Notes: generated by a model not told the origin, from the letters alone. Shown: positions 1-8,471, counted from the stretch's first letter. The stretch: DNA of 55,578 bases from an uncultured Bacillota bacterium (GCA_947649625.1 CANSSJ010000007.1:1-55578); one strand, 5' to 3'. Numbers and translations are program-made.

Positions 1-1363
1 GATAGGCCAGCACGTCCTTCACCTCCGCCCGGTCGAAGAACCGGGTGCCCCCGATGATGCGGTAGGGTACGCCGCTGCGCTTGAAGGCCTGCTCCATCTG
101 GTTGGACTGGGCGTTCATCCGGTAGAGGACGGCGTGGTCCTTCCATTTCCGGCCCTGTCCGAAGTTCTCCAGAATTTTCGCCGCCACGTACTGCCCCTCG
201 TCGCTCTCGTTCATGGCGGTGTACAGGTGGAGTGTTTCCCCCGGCCCGGCCCTGGTCCACAGCTCCTTGCCCTTCCGCCCCTGGTTGTTGCGGATGACGG
301 CGTTGGCCGCGTCCAGGATGTGGCCGGTGGAGCGGTAGTTCTCCTCCAGCCGGATGACCCTGGCTCCCTTATACTGCTTCTCGAAGGACAGGATGTTCTC
401 GATGGTGGCCCCCCGGAAGCGGTAGATGGACTGGTCGTCGTCGCCCACCACGCAGAAGTTCTCATACCCCCCCGCCAGGGTGGAGGCCAGCAGGTACTGC
501 AAATTATTGGTATCCTGATACTCGTCGATGAGGACATAGCGGAACTTTTTCTGATAGTAGGCCCGCACCTCCTCAAAGCCCTGGAGCAGCCGGACGGTGT
601 GGAGGATGATGTCGTCAAAGTCCAGTGCGTTGGCCTCCCACAGCCGGCGCTGGTACTCTATGTACACGTTGGCGATCTTGGTCAGCCGGAAGTCCTCCGC
701 CGCCCTGCACTCGGCCAGGTAGTCCGGGGCCAGCTTCATGGCGTCCTTGGCCCGGGAGATGTAGCCCAGAATGGACCGGGGCGGAAACTGCTTGTCGTCC
801 ATGTTCAGGTCTTTGAGAATGTCCTTCACCACCCGCAGGGAGTCGTCGGTGTCGTAGATGGTGAAGGAGGAGGCAAAGCCCAGCTTGTCGATGTCCCGGC
901 GGAGGATGCGCACACAGGCGGAGTGGAAGGTGCTGGCCCAGATATCGTTGGCGGAGGGGCCCAGCATGGCGGCCAGGCGGTCCTTCAGCTCCCCGGCGGC
1001 CTTGTTGGTAAAGGTGATGGCCAGGATGGTCCAGGGGGCGGCGGGGTCCAGCCGGCACAGCCGCTCCTGACGGGCCTTGTCTCCCTCTCCGGTTTCGGTG
1101 TACCGCTCCAGAAAGTCCAGGTCGTCCCCAGTGACGAACTCGGGGACCTCCTCGCAGTCGGAGCCCCGGCCGTATTTCATCAGATTGGCAATGCGGTGAA
1201 TGAGCACGGTGGTCTTGCCGCTCCCCGCCCCGGCCAGCAGAAGGAGGGGGCCCTCGGTGGCCAGGGCGGCCTTGCGCTGCTCCGGGTTAAGCCGGGCGAA
1301 GTCCCGGGCAATGGCCCCCCGGCGGGCCTTGCAGAATCGTAGCTCCTGTTGATGGTCCAGCAT
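1..1363 (-). CDS. pcrA: ATP-dependent DNA helicase PcrA/UvrD, 5' part (3' end outside window)
   Basis: Superfamily 1A 3'-5' DNA helicase acting in repair and in removing proteins from DNA. About 454 N-terminal residues are present. Visible motifs, in order: the NPEQRKA Q-motif region, Walker A GAGSGKT, motif Ia AITFTNKAA, Walker B/motif II LIDEYQDTN, motif III VGDDDQSIYRFRGA and motif IV around LEENYRST. The family is usually 700-750 residues, so the C-terminal third lies before position 1. The ATG at 1361-1363 has an AAAGGATG Shine-Dalgarno-like stretch about 10 nt upstream and a good promoter behind it. The codon pattern is ordinary for the window. The family assignment is firm; choosing PcrA over another UvrD paralogue is inference. 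Confidence 0.93.
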   Translation of the reverse strand, partial: MLDHQQELRFCKARRGAIARDFARLNPEQRKAALATEGPLLLLAGAGSGKTTVLIHRIANLMKYGRGSDCEEVPEFVTGDDLDFLERYTETGEGDKARQERLCRLDPAAPWTILAITFTNKAAGELKDRLAAMLGPSANDIWASTFHSACVRILRRDIDKLGFASSFTIYDTDDSLRVVKDILKDLNMDDKQFPPRSILGYISRAKDAMKLAPDYLAECRAAEDFRLTKIANVYIEYQRRLWEANALDFDDIILHTVRLLQGFEEVRAYYQKKFRYVLIDEYQDTNNLQYLLASTLAGGYENFCVVGDDDQSIYRFRGATIENILSFEKQYKGARVIRLEENYRSTGHILDAANAVIRNNQGRKGKELWTRAGPGETLHLYTAMNESDEGQYVAAKILENFGQGRKWKDHAVLYRMNAQSNQMEQAFKRSGVPYRIIGGTRFFDRAEVKDVLAY

Positions 1364-1395
1364 AAGTCAAACATCCTTTGTATGGTATGACACCT

Positions 1396-1424
1396 ATTGT
1401 ATCCCAAACCGCCTCCCCGGTCAA
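1396..1424 (-). promoter_or_regulatory. sigma-A promoter of pcrA
   Basis: On the minus strand TTGACC (1424-1419) is followed after 17 nt by TACAAT (1401-1396), about 30 nt before the pcrA ATG. Confidence 0.7.
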
Positions 1425-1463
1425 CCGGAGAAAAACAGGCATGTCCCGCCTGCGGGGCGCATA

Positions 1464-1586
1464 GGTTACAAACAGGGACGAGCTTGGAAAAACTGCAACT
1501 GATTTGTAACCATTTTTTTACTGTCCCGTAACGGCTTCGATAAGACGGTAACAGAACAGGTGTGCTAAAATGGTGGTACAAACAGG
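1464..1586. repeat. Short repeated motif upstream of the secreted-protein gene
   Basis: A GGT(T/A)ACA(A/G)AACAGG-like word occurs at 1464-1477, 1547-1560 and (shortened) 1575-1586. The first copy also has a perfect inverted partner: GGTTACAAA at 1464-1472 and TTTGTAACC at 1503-1511. A possible extended -10, TGC-TAAAAT, lies at 1563-1571 without a clear -35. The arrangement suggests an activator- or repressor-controlled promoter for the 1602 gene; this is inference. Confidence 0.4.
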
Positions 1587-1601
1587 AAAGGAGGTCTTCT
1601 C

Positions 1602-2237
1602 ATGTTTAAAAAATTACTGACGGCGGCCATGATCACCTCGATGCTCATCTTACCTGTGAGCAGCGTGGGTCCGGCGGGCCATGAGGGGGCTTCCCTTCCG
1701 GTCCAGACCCAGGACTACCTGCCCGGCGATCTCCCCGCCCAGACCGGGGCTGTGGAGTCCATGAGTCCTGTCCTCCACGCCATGCTGCTGGCTATGCTGA
1801 ACCAGGAGCGGGACAGCTTCGACCTCGGCGACAGCGCTCTGGCCTGGGAGGGGCTGTACAACATGCTCTCCCTCTACGGACAGCTGGACAGCCGCTGCGA
1901 CGAGAAGAACGGCGAGCTGTTCCTCCCCGAGGAGACGGTGCGGGACTACGCCGCCGCCCTGGACGCCGGCATTGAGGCGCTGGGCGAGCTGCCCGCCGGT
2001 CTCCGGGACCGGATGAACTACGACAATGTATCCCGCTGCTATGTGCTGATTTGCGGCGAGGACGACCAGGTCCAGGTCCGGGCTGACAGTATTCAGCGGG
2101 AGGGAGCCGCCTTGGTGCTTTCCGGCTCCCTGGTGGACGAGGTGGAGGGGGAGGCCCTGGTGGAGTTCCAGGCGGTCCTCCGGCCCCGGGACAACATGTT
2201 TGGCTACGCGGTCTCCGCGCTGTCCATCACCGGCTGA
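1602..2237 (+). CDS. Secreted protein of unknown function, 211 aa
   Basis: Not recognised. The N-terminus MFKKLLTAAMITSMLILPVSS is a basic plus hydrophobic export signal ending near residue 22-28, with no lipobox Cys, so a free secreted or cell-surface protein is likely. The mature part is acidic and largely helical in character (about residues 55-135). It ends in a strand-rich segment from about 140 that contains an isolated Cys. ATG 1602 is preceded by AAAGGAGG at good spacing. The gene is monocistronic: pcrA diverges upstream and a strong hairpin terminator follows. The upstream region carries repeated motifs, suggesting regulated expression. No catalytic motif is visible. Confidence 0.75.
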   Translation: MFKKLLTAAMITSMLILPVSSVGPAGHEGASLPVQTQDYLPGDLPAQTGAVESMSPVLHAMLLAMLNQERDSFDLGDSALAWEGLYNMLSLYGQLDSRCDEKNGELFLPEETVRDYAAALDAGIEALGELPAGLRDRMNYDNVSRCYVLICGEDDQVQVRADSIQREGAALVLSGSLVDEVEGEALVEFQAVLRPRDNMFGYAVSALSITG

Positions 2238-2304
2238 ATTTTAAATTGCAGGCTTCAGCTTTCCGCCCGACCGGCGGGGAGCTGAATGTTTTGCCGGCAT
2301 AAAA

Positions 2305-2338
2305 ACAGCTCCCGGCTTACAAGCCGGGAGCTGTTCTG
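2305..2338. terminator. Bidirectional intrinsic terminator
   Basis: ACAGCTCCCGGCTT (2305-2318) pairs with AAGCCGGGAGCTGT (2321-2334). A T-run lies on the minus-strand side (AAAAA at 2301-2305 on plus) and a weaker TCTGTC tail on plus. It serves the secreted-protein gene and the convergent AbrB-type gene. Confidence 0.8.
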
Positions 2339-2343
2339 TCTGA

Positions 2344-2595
2344 CTATTTGGTGAAAAGGCCTCTCATTTCCTGGAAACACTGGGGACACACATTTTTTCC
2401 GTGGAACTCGATGATGTCTTTTTCACTGTCGCAGAAGATGCAGGCGGGCTGGAACTTTCTCAATACGATGGACGGACCGTCCATGTAGATCTCCAAGGAG
2501 TCCTTCTCCTCGATATCCAGAGTGCGGCGCAGTTCGATGGGCAGTACGATGCGGCCCAGTTCGTCCACCTTTCGGACAATGCCAGTGGATTTCAT
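2344..2595 (-). CDS. AbrB/SpoVT-type transition-state regulator with C-terminal zinc-binding tail
   Basis: 83-residue DNA-binding protein. Residues 1-50 match the AbrB swapped-hairpin fold: STGIVRKVDELGRIVLPIELR, then RTLDIEEKDSLEIYMDG. The C-terminal part has CIFC and CPQC pairs, so a small zinc-binding knuckle is likely in place of the AbrB oligomerisation domain. This layout is common in Clostridia AbrB paralogues that control post-exponential and sporulation genes. The start at 2595 is chosen because AAGGAGG precedes it and the family motif begins there; a longer in-frame extension would run into the promoter. A near-consensus promoter lies upstream and a terminator downstream, so it is a single-gene unit. 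The target genes are unknown. Confidence 0.92.
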   Translation of the reverse strand: MKSTGIVRKVDELGRIVLPIELRRTLDIEEKDSLEIYMDGPSIVLRKFQPACIFCDSEKDIIEFHGKNVCPQCFQEMRGLFTK

Positions 2596-2668
2596 AAAAT
2601 GCCTCCTTTTTATCTGTTCCAAAATCCGGGGCGGACGTGCCGTCCCAGAGCCGTCTATTCTCACTTCT

Positions 2669-2697
2669 ATTGTAACGGTAAAAAAATACCATGTCAA
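2669..2697 (-). promoter_or_regulatory. Strong sigma-A promoter of the AbrB-type gene, with dyad in spacer
   Basis: TTGACA (2697-2692), 17-nt spacer, TACAAT (2674-2669) on the minus strand. The spacer contains the dyad GGTA-A6-TACC (2677-2690), an AT-rich symmetrical element that could be an autoregulatory site. Confidence 0.85.
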
Positions 2698-2844
2698 CTG
2701 TTTCTATGAGGCAAAATGGGGAGAAAAATGTAGAATTTTTGTGGAAATAGGGTTATGAGCTGGATTTTTTTGTAAATTTCTGGTTTTTCTGCATACATGA
2801 TTTTCCAGTTGCGCCCGTATAGATGGGACAAGGGGGGATGGACC

Positions 2845-3423
2845 TTGACCATGACAGTGATCTGGACGGGGATGATTGGACTGTCCATTCTGTGCGGGCT
2901 GGCCACAGGCCGGGGACCGGCGGTGGCCGCGGCGGCGGTAGAGGGCGCCTCGGCGGCGGTGGAGCTGGCCCTGTCCATCGCGGGGATGCTCTGCCTGTGG
3001 ACGGGGGTCATGGAGGTCATGCGTCAGTCCGGGCTGGCCGATAAGCTGTCCCGGCTGCTGGCCCCCATTCTGCGGCGGCTCTTCCCCCAGGCGGCAAAAG
3101 ACCGGGACACCATGGACAGCATCTCGGCCAACGTGTCCGCTAACCTGCTGGGCCTGGGCTCTGCCGCCACTCCCCTGGGGCTGGAGGCCGCCCGCCGCCT
3201 GACCCGGCGCAGCCCGGGGGTCGCCTCCAACGACCTTTGTATGTTGGTGGTGTGCAACACCGCCTCCATCCAGCTGATCCCCACCACCGTAGCCTCCGTC
3301 CGGGCGGCGGAGGGGTGTGCTGCCCCCTTCGATATCCTGCCCGCCGTGTGGCTGGCCTCCACCCTTTCGGTGGGGGTGGGGATTCTGGCTTGTAAAATTT
3401 TTGCAAAGGTGTGGAGGGATTGA
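2845..3423 (+). CDS. spmA: Spore maturation protein A
   Basis: Membrane protein of the nucleoside-recognition Gate family, paired with SpmB. In Bacillus the pair is needed for full dehydration of the spore core. Hydrophobic segments lie near residues 5-25, 45-65 and 165-185. The conserved SANLLGLGSAATPLGL and NTASIQLIPTTV stretches identify SpmA. The TTG at 2845 is preferred because AGGGGGG (2831-2837) lies 7 nt upstream; ATG 2851 is the next candidate. ATG 2797 has no ribosome site and overlaps a possible sigma-E -10 (CATACATG, 2792-2799, with a weak GTAAATT -35 at 2772-2778). spmB follows after one base. Confidence 0.93.
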   Translation: MTMTVIWTGMIGLSILCGLATGRGPAVAAAAVEGASAAVELALSIAGMLCLWTGVMEVMRQSGLADKLSRLLAPILRRLFPQAAKDRDTMDSISANVSANLLGLGSAATPLGLEAARRLTRRSPGVASNDLCMLVVCNTASIQLIPTTVASVRAAEGCAAPFDILPAVWLASTLSVGVGILACKIFAKVWRD

Positions 3424-3424
3424 C

Positions 3425-3946
3425 ATGGACCTGCTCTTCACCATGCTGGTACCCTTCACCATCGCGGCTGTCGCCCTCTACGCCGCCTTCCGGCGGGTGG
3501 ATGTCTACTCCGCCCTGGTCCAGGGGGCGGGGTCGGGCCTGGAGACCCTGACCCGCATCATCCCCGCCCTCATCGGCCTGATGACGGCGGTGTACATGCT
3601 CCGGGCCTCCGGGGCGCTGGAGCTGCTGGCCGGACTGCTGGCCCCGGTGCTGGACCGGCTGGGCCTGCCCTCCGAGCTGCTGCCCCTGATGCTGGTGCGG
3701 CCCATCAGCGGCTCGGCCGCTCTGGGGGTGGGGGCGGAGCTGATCTCTACCTATGGCCCCGACTCCCAGCTGGGCCGGACAGCCGCCGTCATGCTGGGCT
3801 CCACCGAAACCACCTTCTACACCATCGCCGTCTACTTCGGCGCCGTGGGCATCACCAGGACCCGCTACGCCGTCCCCGCCGCCCTGTGCGCCGATCTCAC
3901 CGGCTTTCTGGCCGCCGCCTGGGCGGTGCGGGTGTGCTTCGGATAG
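3425..3946 (+). CDS. spmB: Spore maturation protein B
   Basis: 173-residue Gate-domain membrane protein, partner of SpmA in spore core dehydration. Hydrophobic segments are seen at about 5-22, 40-62, 68-85, 125-145 and 150-170. The family signatures RPISGSAALGV and GSTETTFYTIAVYFG are present. ATG 3425 has GGAGGG about 7 nt upstream, inside the spmA end, and the two genes are separated by a single base, so they are surely co-translated. A terminator follows directly. Confidence 0.95.
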   Translation: MDLLFTMLVPFTIAAVALYAAFRRVDVYSALVQGAGSGLETLTRIIPALIGLMTAVYMLRASGALELLAGLLAPVLDRLGLPSELLPLMLVRPISGSAALGVGAELISTYGPDSQLGRTAAVMLGSTETTFYTIAVYFGAVGITRTRYAVPAALCADLTGFLAAAWAVRVCFG

Positions 3947-3947
3947 C

Positions 3948-3975
3948 AAAACCGCCCCATTATGGGGCGGTTTTG
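3948..3975. terminator. Bidirectional terminator between spmB and the DUF1576 gene
   Basis: AAAACCGCCCCAT pairs with ATGGGGCGGTTTT across a minimal loop. T-runs are usable in both directions. Confidence 0.8.
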
Positions 3976-3977
3976 TA

Positions 3978-5348
3978 TTACTCCTCCTCTTTGATAGCGT
4001 GGGGGTCAGGGGGGATAACGGGCCGGTCACCCTCCAGCTGATCGAAGTAGTCCTCCTCCTGGAGCACCGGCTTGCGGTGGCGGGCAATGGCCATGATGGT
4101 AGGGTAGAGGACGATGGCAATTAGCCCGCCGGAGAAGCCGTTGTTATACAGGTTCATCCCCGCCACGGGAGAGCCGGTGTACAGCACCACTGAGGAGTGA
4201 AGGAACCCGGCCAGCACCCCGTAGCCCCAGCCGAAGTAGCCCGAGATGGGGGCCAGAGTGGTACAGAACAGGCAGGCCAGCTGGACGGCGGAGTCGGTGA
4301 GGGACCAGTCCATCACCACGCTGCCCAGGGCCACCCCGCCCATGACGGGCAGGATGTTGAAGGCGTGCTTGCCGAAGGCGGAAAAGCCCATAATGGTAAG
4401 GATGCCTCCCACGGTGGGACCGTTCAGGTCGCCGCCGGACAGCAGGATGTAGGCCATGCCGATGAGGCCGTTGATCCCGGCGTTGATGACCACCGGGGCG
4501 GGACCGAACATGCGCAGATAGTCGCTGGGAGCCCGGCCGCTGGTCTGGAGCAGACGCCGGTAACCCGCCCAGGCAGCCCAAACCGGCTTTTTCGCGAAGA
4601 ACAGGCCGCCGATAATCAGCATGACGCACAGGGAGCCCAGCGCGATACCGAAGTGGAAATTGTAGCCCCTGGCCCAGCGGTAGTAAGTGGTGGGGTCCGC
4701 CCCCAGGGAGGCCATCAGGGGGACGCAGATCATGGCCACAAGCCCGCAGGCAAAGCCCACGTTGTACAGATTCATGCCGTTCTGGATGCGGTAGGTGTAG
4801 GTAGCCAGGGGAGGCATGATAAAGCCGATCACCAGCCCCACCAGCACTCCCTCAATGGGCCCGCCCCAGCCGTTGTCCAGGGCGATGTAGCTGACGATGG
4901 GGGCCAGGGCGGTGGCCATCAGGCCGATGCCGATATTGCCCGCCGCCGGTTGCTTTCGGACCCTGGTGTACAGCCAGGTCCCGGCCAGGATGGGCCATAT
5001 ATTCACAAAATTCTTGCCGAAGAGGGAGAAGCCCGACATCAGCCCCATCTCCACCAGGGTCATGCCGTTGAGGGTGTCTCCAGCGGCGTAGAGCACGCAG
5101 ATACTGATGGCTGTCACAATGGCGGAATTCACCAGAGCGGCCCCCGGCCCGGCCACCAGTACATAATCGGTGATGAGGGCGTCCTCGGTGGTGACGATGG
5201 CGTACAGTCCCCGCGCAATGCCGGCGGGGGTGTCCATGGCAAAGCCGGCCAGGGCCAGCAGAATGACGTAAGCCCACAGGTAGGGGAACATCCTGTCATA
5301 CCGGGCCTGATGCTCATGGTGCAGAAGGTGGAATACGCCCCGCGTCAT
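3978..5348 (-). CDS. DUF1576 polytopic membrane protein with internal duplication
   Basis: 456-residue integral membrane protein with roughly 12 hydrophobic segments. Two halves repeat the same signatures: LNGMTLVEMGLMSGFSLFG and LNGPTVGGILTIMGFSAFG, then GMNLYNVGFACGL and GMNLYNNGFSGGL. This indicates an internal duplication and a pseudo-symmetric transporter-like fold. The C-terminal 40 residues are charged and cytoplasmic in character. It matches the DUF1576 family, whose substrate is not known to me. ATG 5348 lies just upstream of the ribF stop, with an AAGGAG Shine-Dalgarno inside the ribF end, so it is the last gene of the rimP operon and translationally close to ribF. A flavin- or precursor-linked role is only suggested by position. 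Confidence 0.85.
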   Translation of the reverse strand: MTRGVFHLLHHEHQARYDRMFPYLWAYVILLALAGFAMDTPAGIARGLYAIVTTEDALITDYVLVAGPGAALVNSAIVTAISICVLYAAGDTLNGMTLVEMGLMSGFSLFGKNFVNIWPILAGTWLYTRVRKQPAAGNIGIGLMATALAPIVSYIALDNGWGGPIEGVLVGLVIGFIMPPLATYTYRIQNGMNLYNVGFACGLVAMICVPLMASLGADPTTYYRWARGYNFHFGIALGSLCVMLIIGGLFFAKKPVWAAWAGYRRLLQTSGRAPSDYLRMFGPAPVVINAGINGLIGMAYILLSGGDLNGPTVGGILTIMGFSAFGKHAFNILPVMGGVALGSVVMDWSLTDSAVQLACLFCTTLAPISGYFGWGYGVLAGFLHSSVVLYTGSPVAGMNLYNNGFSGGLIAIVLYPTIMAIARHRKPVLQEEDYFDQLEGDRPVIPPDPHAIKEEE

Positions 5349-5354
5349 CGGCTG

Positions 5355-6257
5355 TCACGCTCCTTCAAAAAACTCTCTTGTCTGCTCCGCGTTGCGGCGT
5401 ATTTCCTGAGCCAGGGCCTCCAGGTCGGGGAACTTCCGCTCCCCCCGCAGCCGCTTGTGGAACTCCATGCGCACCTGGTGGCTGTAGAGGTCGCCGTCAA
5501 AATCCAGGATGAAGCCCTCCACGGTCACCCGGCCGTCGTTGTCCCGCACCGTGGGACGGACCCCCACGTTGGTGACGGCGGCCCGGCTCTGGCCGTCGAA
5601 GCGCACCCGGGTGGCGTAGACCCCGAAGGCGGGGATAATCACCCCCTCGGGCACCCGGAGGTTGACGGTGGGGAAGCCCAGAGCAGAGTGGCCGATACCC
5701 TTGCCGCGGGTGACCTGCTGGGTGAGACTGTGGGGGTGGCCCAGAAACTGGGCAGCCCGCTCCATCTCCCCCTGGGCCACCAGGGTGCGGATGTAGGTGG
5801 AGGAGATGGTGATGCCGTCCTGCTCCACCTTCTGGATGATGTCGCAGCCGATTCCCAGCTCCCGGCACTTGGCCCGCAGCCGGTCCGGGTTGCCCTTGCC
5901 CATGTAGCCGAAGTGGAAGTCGTGACCGGCCACCACATGGACGACACCCAGTTCCTCCACCAGATATTTGGTGATAAAATCCTCCCAGTCCATGCGCTGC
6001 ATGGCGTCGAAGGGGGCCACCACCACCTCCCGGATGCCGTAGCGTTCCCGCATGAGAAGGATGCGGTCGTCCACCGTGGACAGCAGGGGAACGGCCTGGC
6101 CGGTAATGGCGGCGGTGGGGCTCTTGTCAAAGGTGAAGGCGCAGGGGAGGGCGTCCAGCCGGTCCGCCTCCTCCTTCACCCGCCGGAGCAGCGCCCCGTG
6201 GCCCAGATGCACCCCGTCAAAAAACCCCAGGGCGATAACACGTTTTGGGTTGGTCAT
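5355..6257 (-). CDS. ribF: Bifunctional riboflavin kinase / FAD synthetase
   Basis: Converts riboflavin to FMN and FMN to FAD in the cytoplasm. The N-terminal FAD-synthetase (nucleotidyltransferase) half has GFFDGVHLGH (residues 11-20), HDFHFG (112-117) and ISSTYIR (151-157). The C-terminal riboflavin kinase half starts near residue 180, with GKGIGHSALGFPTVNL (185-200; the usual PTAN is PTVN) and the late VEGFILDFDGDLYS. Its 300 residues are typical. It lies 3 nt downstream of truB and is followed by the DUF1576 gene. The truB-ribF order is the classic Firmicutes arrangement. Confidence 0.97.
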   Translation of the reverse strand: MTNPKRVIALGFFDGVHLGHGALLRRVKEEADRLDALPCAFTFDKSPTAAITGQAVPLLSTVDDRILLMRERYGIREVVVAPFDAMQRMDWEDFITKYLVEELGVVHVVAGHDFHFGYMGKGNPDRLRAKCRELGIGCDIIQKVEQDGITISSTYIRTLVAQGEMERAAQFLGHPHSLTQQVTRGKGIGHSALGFPTVNLRVPEGVIIPAFGVYATRVRFDGQSRAAVTNVGVRPTVRDNDGRVTVEGFILDFDGDLYSHQVRMEFHKRLRGERKFPDLEALAQEIRRNAEQTREFFEGA

Positions 6258-6260
6258 ATG

Positions 6261-7130
6261 CTACACCTCGAAAAAGCTCTTTATGGTGGTCAGCTTGCCG
6301 CCCTGGGCCCGGCACAGGGCCAGGAATATTTCGCCCTGAGAATACACTCTGTATTCACCCGGGGCCAGATCAGGCAGGACGGCGGTCATGCCGTTGCGGA
6401 TCTTCTTTTCCACGGCGCCGGAGACAGTCAAGGCTGCCCGGTCCTGGAAGAGGCTGTCCACGGGGCGCAAAAAGACAGTGGGGTCGGGAGCTGCCTGGAT
6501 GATCTCCAGGGGGTAGGCGTCCTCCCCGTCGAAGCCCGCAGCCGCAGCCCGGCACAGGGAGGCCATACACCCCCCGCAGCCCAGAGCGGTTCCAAGGTCG
6601 TTGCAGAGAGTTCGGATGTAGGTTCCCTTGGAACAGCGCACTTGGATTGTGTAAAGGTCTTTCCCTTGTTGGTCCAGTATTTCCAAAGATTTTATGGTCA
6701 CCGGCCTGGCAGGGCGTTCCACTTCACGGCCCTTGCGGGCCAGTTCGTAGAGCTTCTTGCCGTTGATCTTGATGGCGGAGTACATGGGGGGTATCTGCAT
6801 GATGTTCCCCCGGAACTGCTCCAGGACGGCCTCCAGCTGCTCCCGGCTGACCTGAACGGGGCGCGCCTCCAGAACCTGGCCGGTAATATCCTGGGTATTG
6901 GTGATAACGCCCAGTTTTAAACCGGCGATGTATTCCTTGTCGGACTTCTCCGCAAACTCCACCGCCCGGGTGGCCCGGCCGATGAAGACGGGCAGAACCC
7001 CGGTGGCCATGGGGTCCAAGGTGCCCCCGTGGCCCACCCGCTTCTCGTGGAAAATCCCCCGCAGCTTGGCGCACACGTCCATGGAGGTCCAGCCGGCGGG
7101 TTTGTCGATGATCAGGATGCCGCTAGCCAT
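6261..7130 (-). CDS. truB: tRNA pseudouridine(55) synthase
   Basis: Makes pseudouridine 55 in the T-loop of tRNAs. The 289-residue protein shows the start signature GILIIDKPAGWTS, then RVGHGGTLDPMATGVLP containing the catalytic Asp, SDKEYIAGLKLG, and the RCSKGTYIRTLCNDLG segment. A PUA-like C-terminal domain follows from about residue 230. ATG 7130 overlaps the nrnA end by 8 nt, so translation is coupled; no strong Shine-Dalgarno is needed or seen. Confidence 0.97.
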   Translation of the reverse strand: MASGILIIDKPAGWTSMDVCAKLRGIFHEKRVGHGGTLDPMATGVLPVFIGRATRAVEFAEKSDKEYIAGLKLGVITNTQDITGQVLEARPVQVSREQLEAVLEQFRGNIMQIPPMYSAIKINGKKLYELARKGREVERPARPVTIKSLEILDQQGKDLYTIQVRCSKGTYIRTLCNDLGTALGCGGCMASLCRAAAAGFDGEDAYPLEIIQAAPDPTVFLRPVDSLFQDRAALTVSGAVEKKIRNGMTAVLPDLAPGEYRVYSQGEIFLALCRAQGGKLTTIKSFFEV

Positions 7131-8070
7131 TGCGTACCTGCTCAATGGCGGCGATGACGGCCTGACGGACCGTCTCCATAGTGCCATCCATCATGGCCCC
7201 GGCGGCGGCGGCGTGGCCGCCTCCCCCCAGCAGGGCGCAGACTTTGCTGGCGTTCAGGTCGCCGGGGTCGGTGCGCAGGGAAATTTTCACATGCCCATCT
7301 GCCGTCTCCTTCAGGGTGACGCCATTTTTGACTCCCTCGATTTGGCCCACAAAGGCGGAGATGTCATCCATGTCCCGTTCGCTGGCCCCCACATCCTCGA
7401 TCATCTGCCGGGTGAGGAAAACCAGGGCGGTAGTCCCGCCGTCCCGCAGCTCCATCCCGGCGGTGAGCAGGCTCTCCAGCTTGAGGCGTTTGAAGGTCTT
7501 GGTCCGGAAGAATTTCCGGTTGACAGGGTAGGGGGCGAAGCCGCTCTCCATCAGTTCCGCCGCCGCCCGGTGGGCGGCAGCGTCGGTGTTGCTGTACTGA
7601 AAACAGCCGCAATCGGTGGAGACGGCCACATACAGGGCTTCCCCGATCTCCGGCGTAATGCGGGCGAATTGTTTCACAATTTCCAAGATCAGTTGACCAC
7701 AGGAGGCCCGTTTTTCGTCTAGGCAGGTGGCCTTGGCGAAGAACTCCTGGGAGGGATGGTGGTCAATTGCCAGGTCTACCCGGTCCAAATAGGGCTTTGC
7801 CAGCTCCGGGAAGAGGGATCGGGCTGCAATGTCAACCGAAACAACAGTTTCGGCGACAGACTTTTCCTGTATTGTCAACTGTTTTACATAATCCGTAAAC
7901 AACTCTGTGATCTCCGGGTTTTCCAGAATATAGGCGGTTTTGCCAATCTGACGCAGGGCCCGGCACAGTCCGGCGGCGCAGCCGATGGTGTCGCCGTCGG
8001 GCCGGACATGGGTCAGGATGAGATAGTTATCGTGGGCCGTCAAAAAGGCGGCGGCTTCCTGAGGCGTCAT
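7123..8070 (-). CDS. nrnA: DHH-family bifunctional oligoribonuclease / PAP phosphatase
   Basis: Degrades nano-RNAs and/or 3'-phosphoadenosine 5'-phosphate, so it acts in RNA turnover and sulfur metabolism. DHH signatures: HVRPDGDTIGC (21-31), the Asp of SVDIA (about 80), and IDHHPS (102-107). DHHA1 C-terminal signature: GGGGHAAAAG (about 282-291). Length 315 fits NrnA. It sits between rbfA (2 nt upstream) and truB (8-nt overlap), the conserved Firmicutes rbfA-nrnA-truB order. Confidence 0.95.
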   Translation of the reverse strand: MTPQEAAAFLTAHDNYLILTHVRPDGDTIGCAAGLCRALRQIGKTAYILENPEITELFTDYVKQLTIQEKSVAETVVSVDIAARSLFPELAKPYLDRVDLAIDHHPSQEFFAKATCLDEKRASCGQLILEIVKQFARITPEIGEALYVAVSTDCGCFQYSNTDAAAHRAAAELMESGFAPYPVNRKFFRTKTFKRLKLESLLTAGMELRDGGTTALVFLTRQMIEDVGASERDMDDISAFVGQIEGVKNGVTLKETADGHVKISLRTDPGDLNASKVCALLGGGGHAAAAGAMMDGTMETVRQAVIAAIEQVRNG

Positions 8071-8072
8071 TT

Positions 8073-8459
8073 TCAGTCCTCCTCTAAAATGATGTGGGCG
8101 TTGGCCGGGTTCTCCGGTTTGACCACCTCCGGGTCCCGGAGCATCTCCAGGATCTTGGCCCCCTTGGCCATGGAGTCGTCCCGGAAGAAGGTGAGCTCCG
8201 GGGTGTGGCGCAGGTTCAGGGCCCGGCCCAGCTCCCGGCGGAGATAGCCCGCCGCCGACTTTAAGCCCTTGAGTACCTGGTCGCTGTCCCCCTTGTCCAG
8301 CACCGAGATATAGACCTTGGCGAATTTCAGGTCGGGGGTCACGTCCACTGCCGTCACCGAGATCATCCCCGTCACCCGGGGATCCTTCACCGTGGGAATC
8401 AGGGCGGCCAGCTCCCGCTGGACCTCCTCGTTGATGCGTCCGATTCGATTGCTTGCCAT
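8073..8459 (-). CDS. rbfA: 30S ribosome-binding factor A
   Basis: Late-stage 30S maturation factor, 128 residues, with a KH-like fold. The segments NRIGRINEEVQRELAALI, DPRVTGMISVTAVDVTPDL, AKVYISVL, and RHTPELTFFRDDS are characteristic. It is followed within 2 nt by nrnA and separated from infB by the unexpected 111-residue gene. Confidence 0.97.
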   Translation of the reverse strand: MASNRIGRINEEVQRELAALIPTVKDPRVTGMISVTAVDVTPDLKFAKVYISVLDKGDSDQVLKGLKSAAGYLRRELGRALNLRHTPELTFFRDDSMAKGAKILEMLRDPEVVKPENPANAHIILEED

Positions 8460-8471
8460 AGTTTTCTCCTC

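Noticed and set aside
4197..6920. Very long open frame on the plus strand, antisense to DUF1576, ribF and truB
   Set aside because: The composition is Gly/His/Gln/Val-rich nonsense typical of the complement of GC-rich genes. It has no ribosome site or family signature, and the minus-strand genes are certain.
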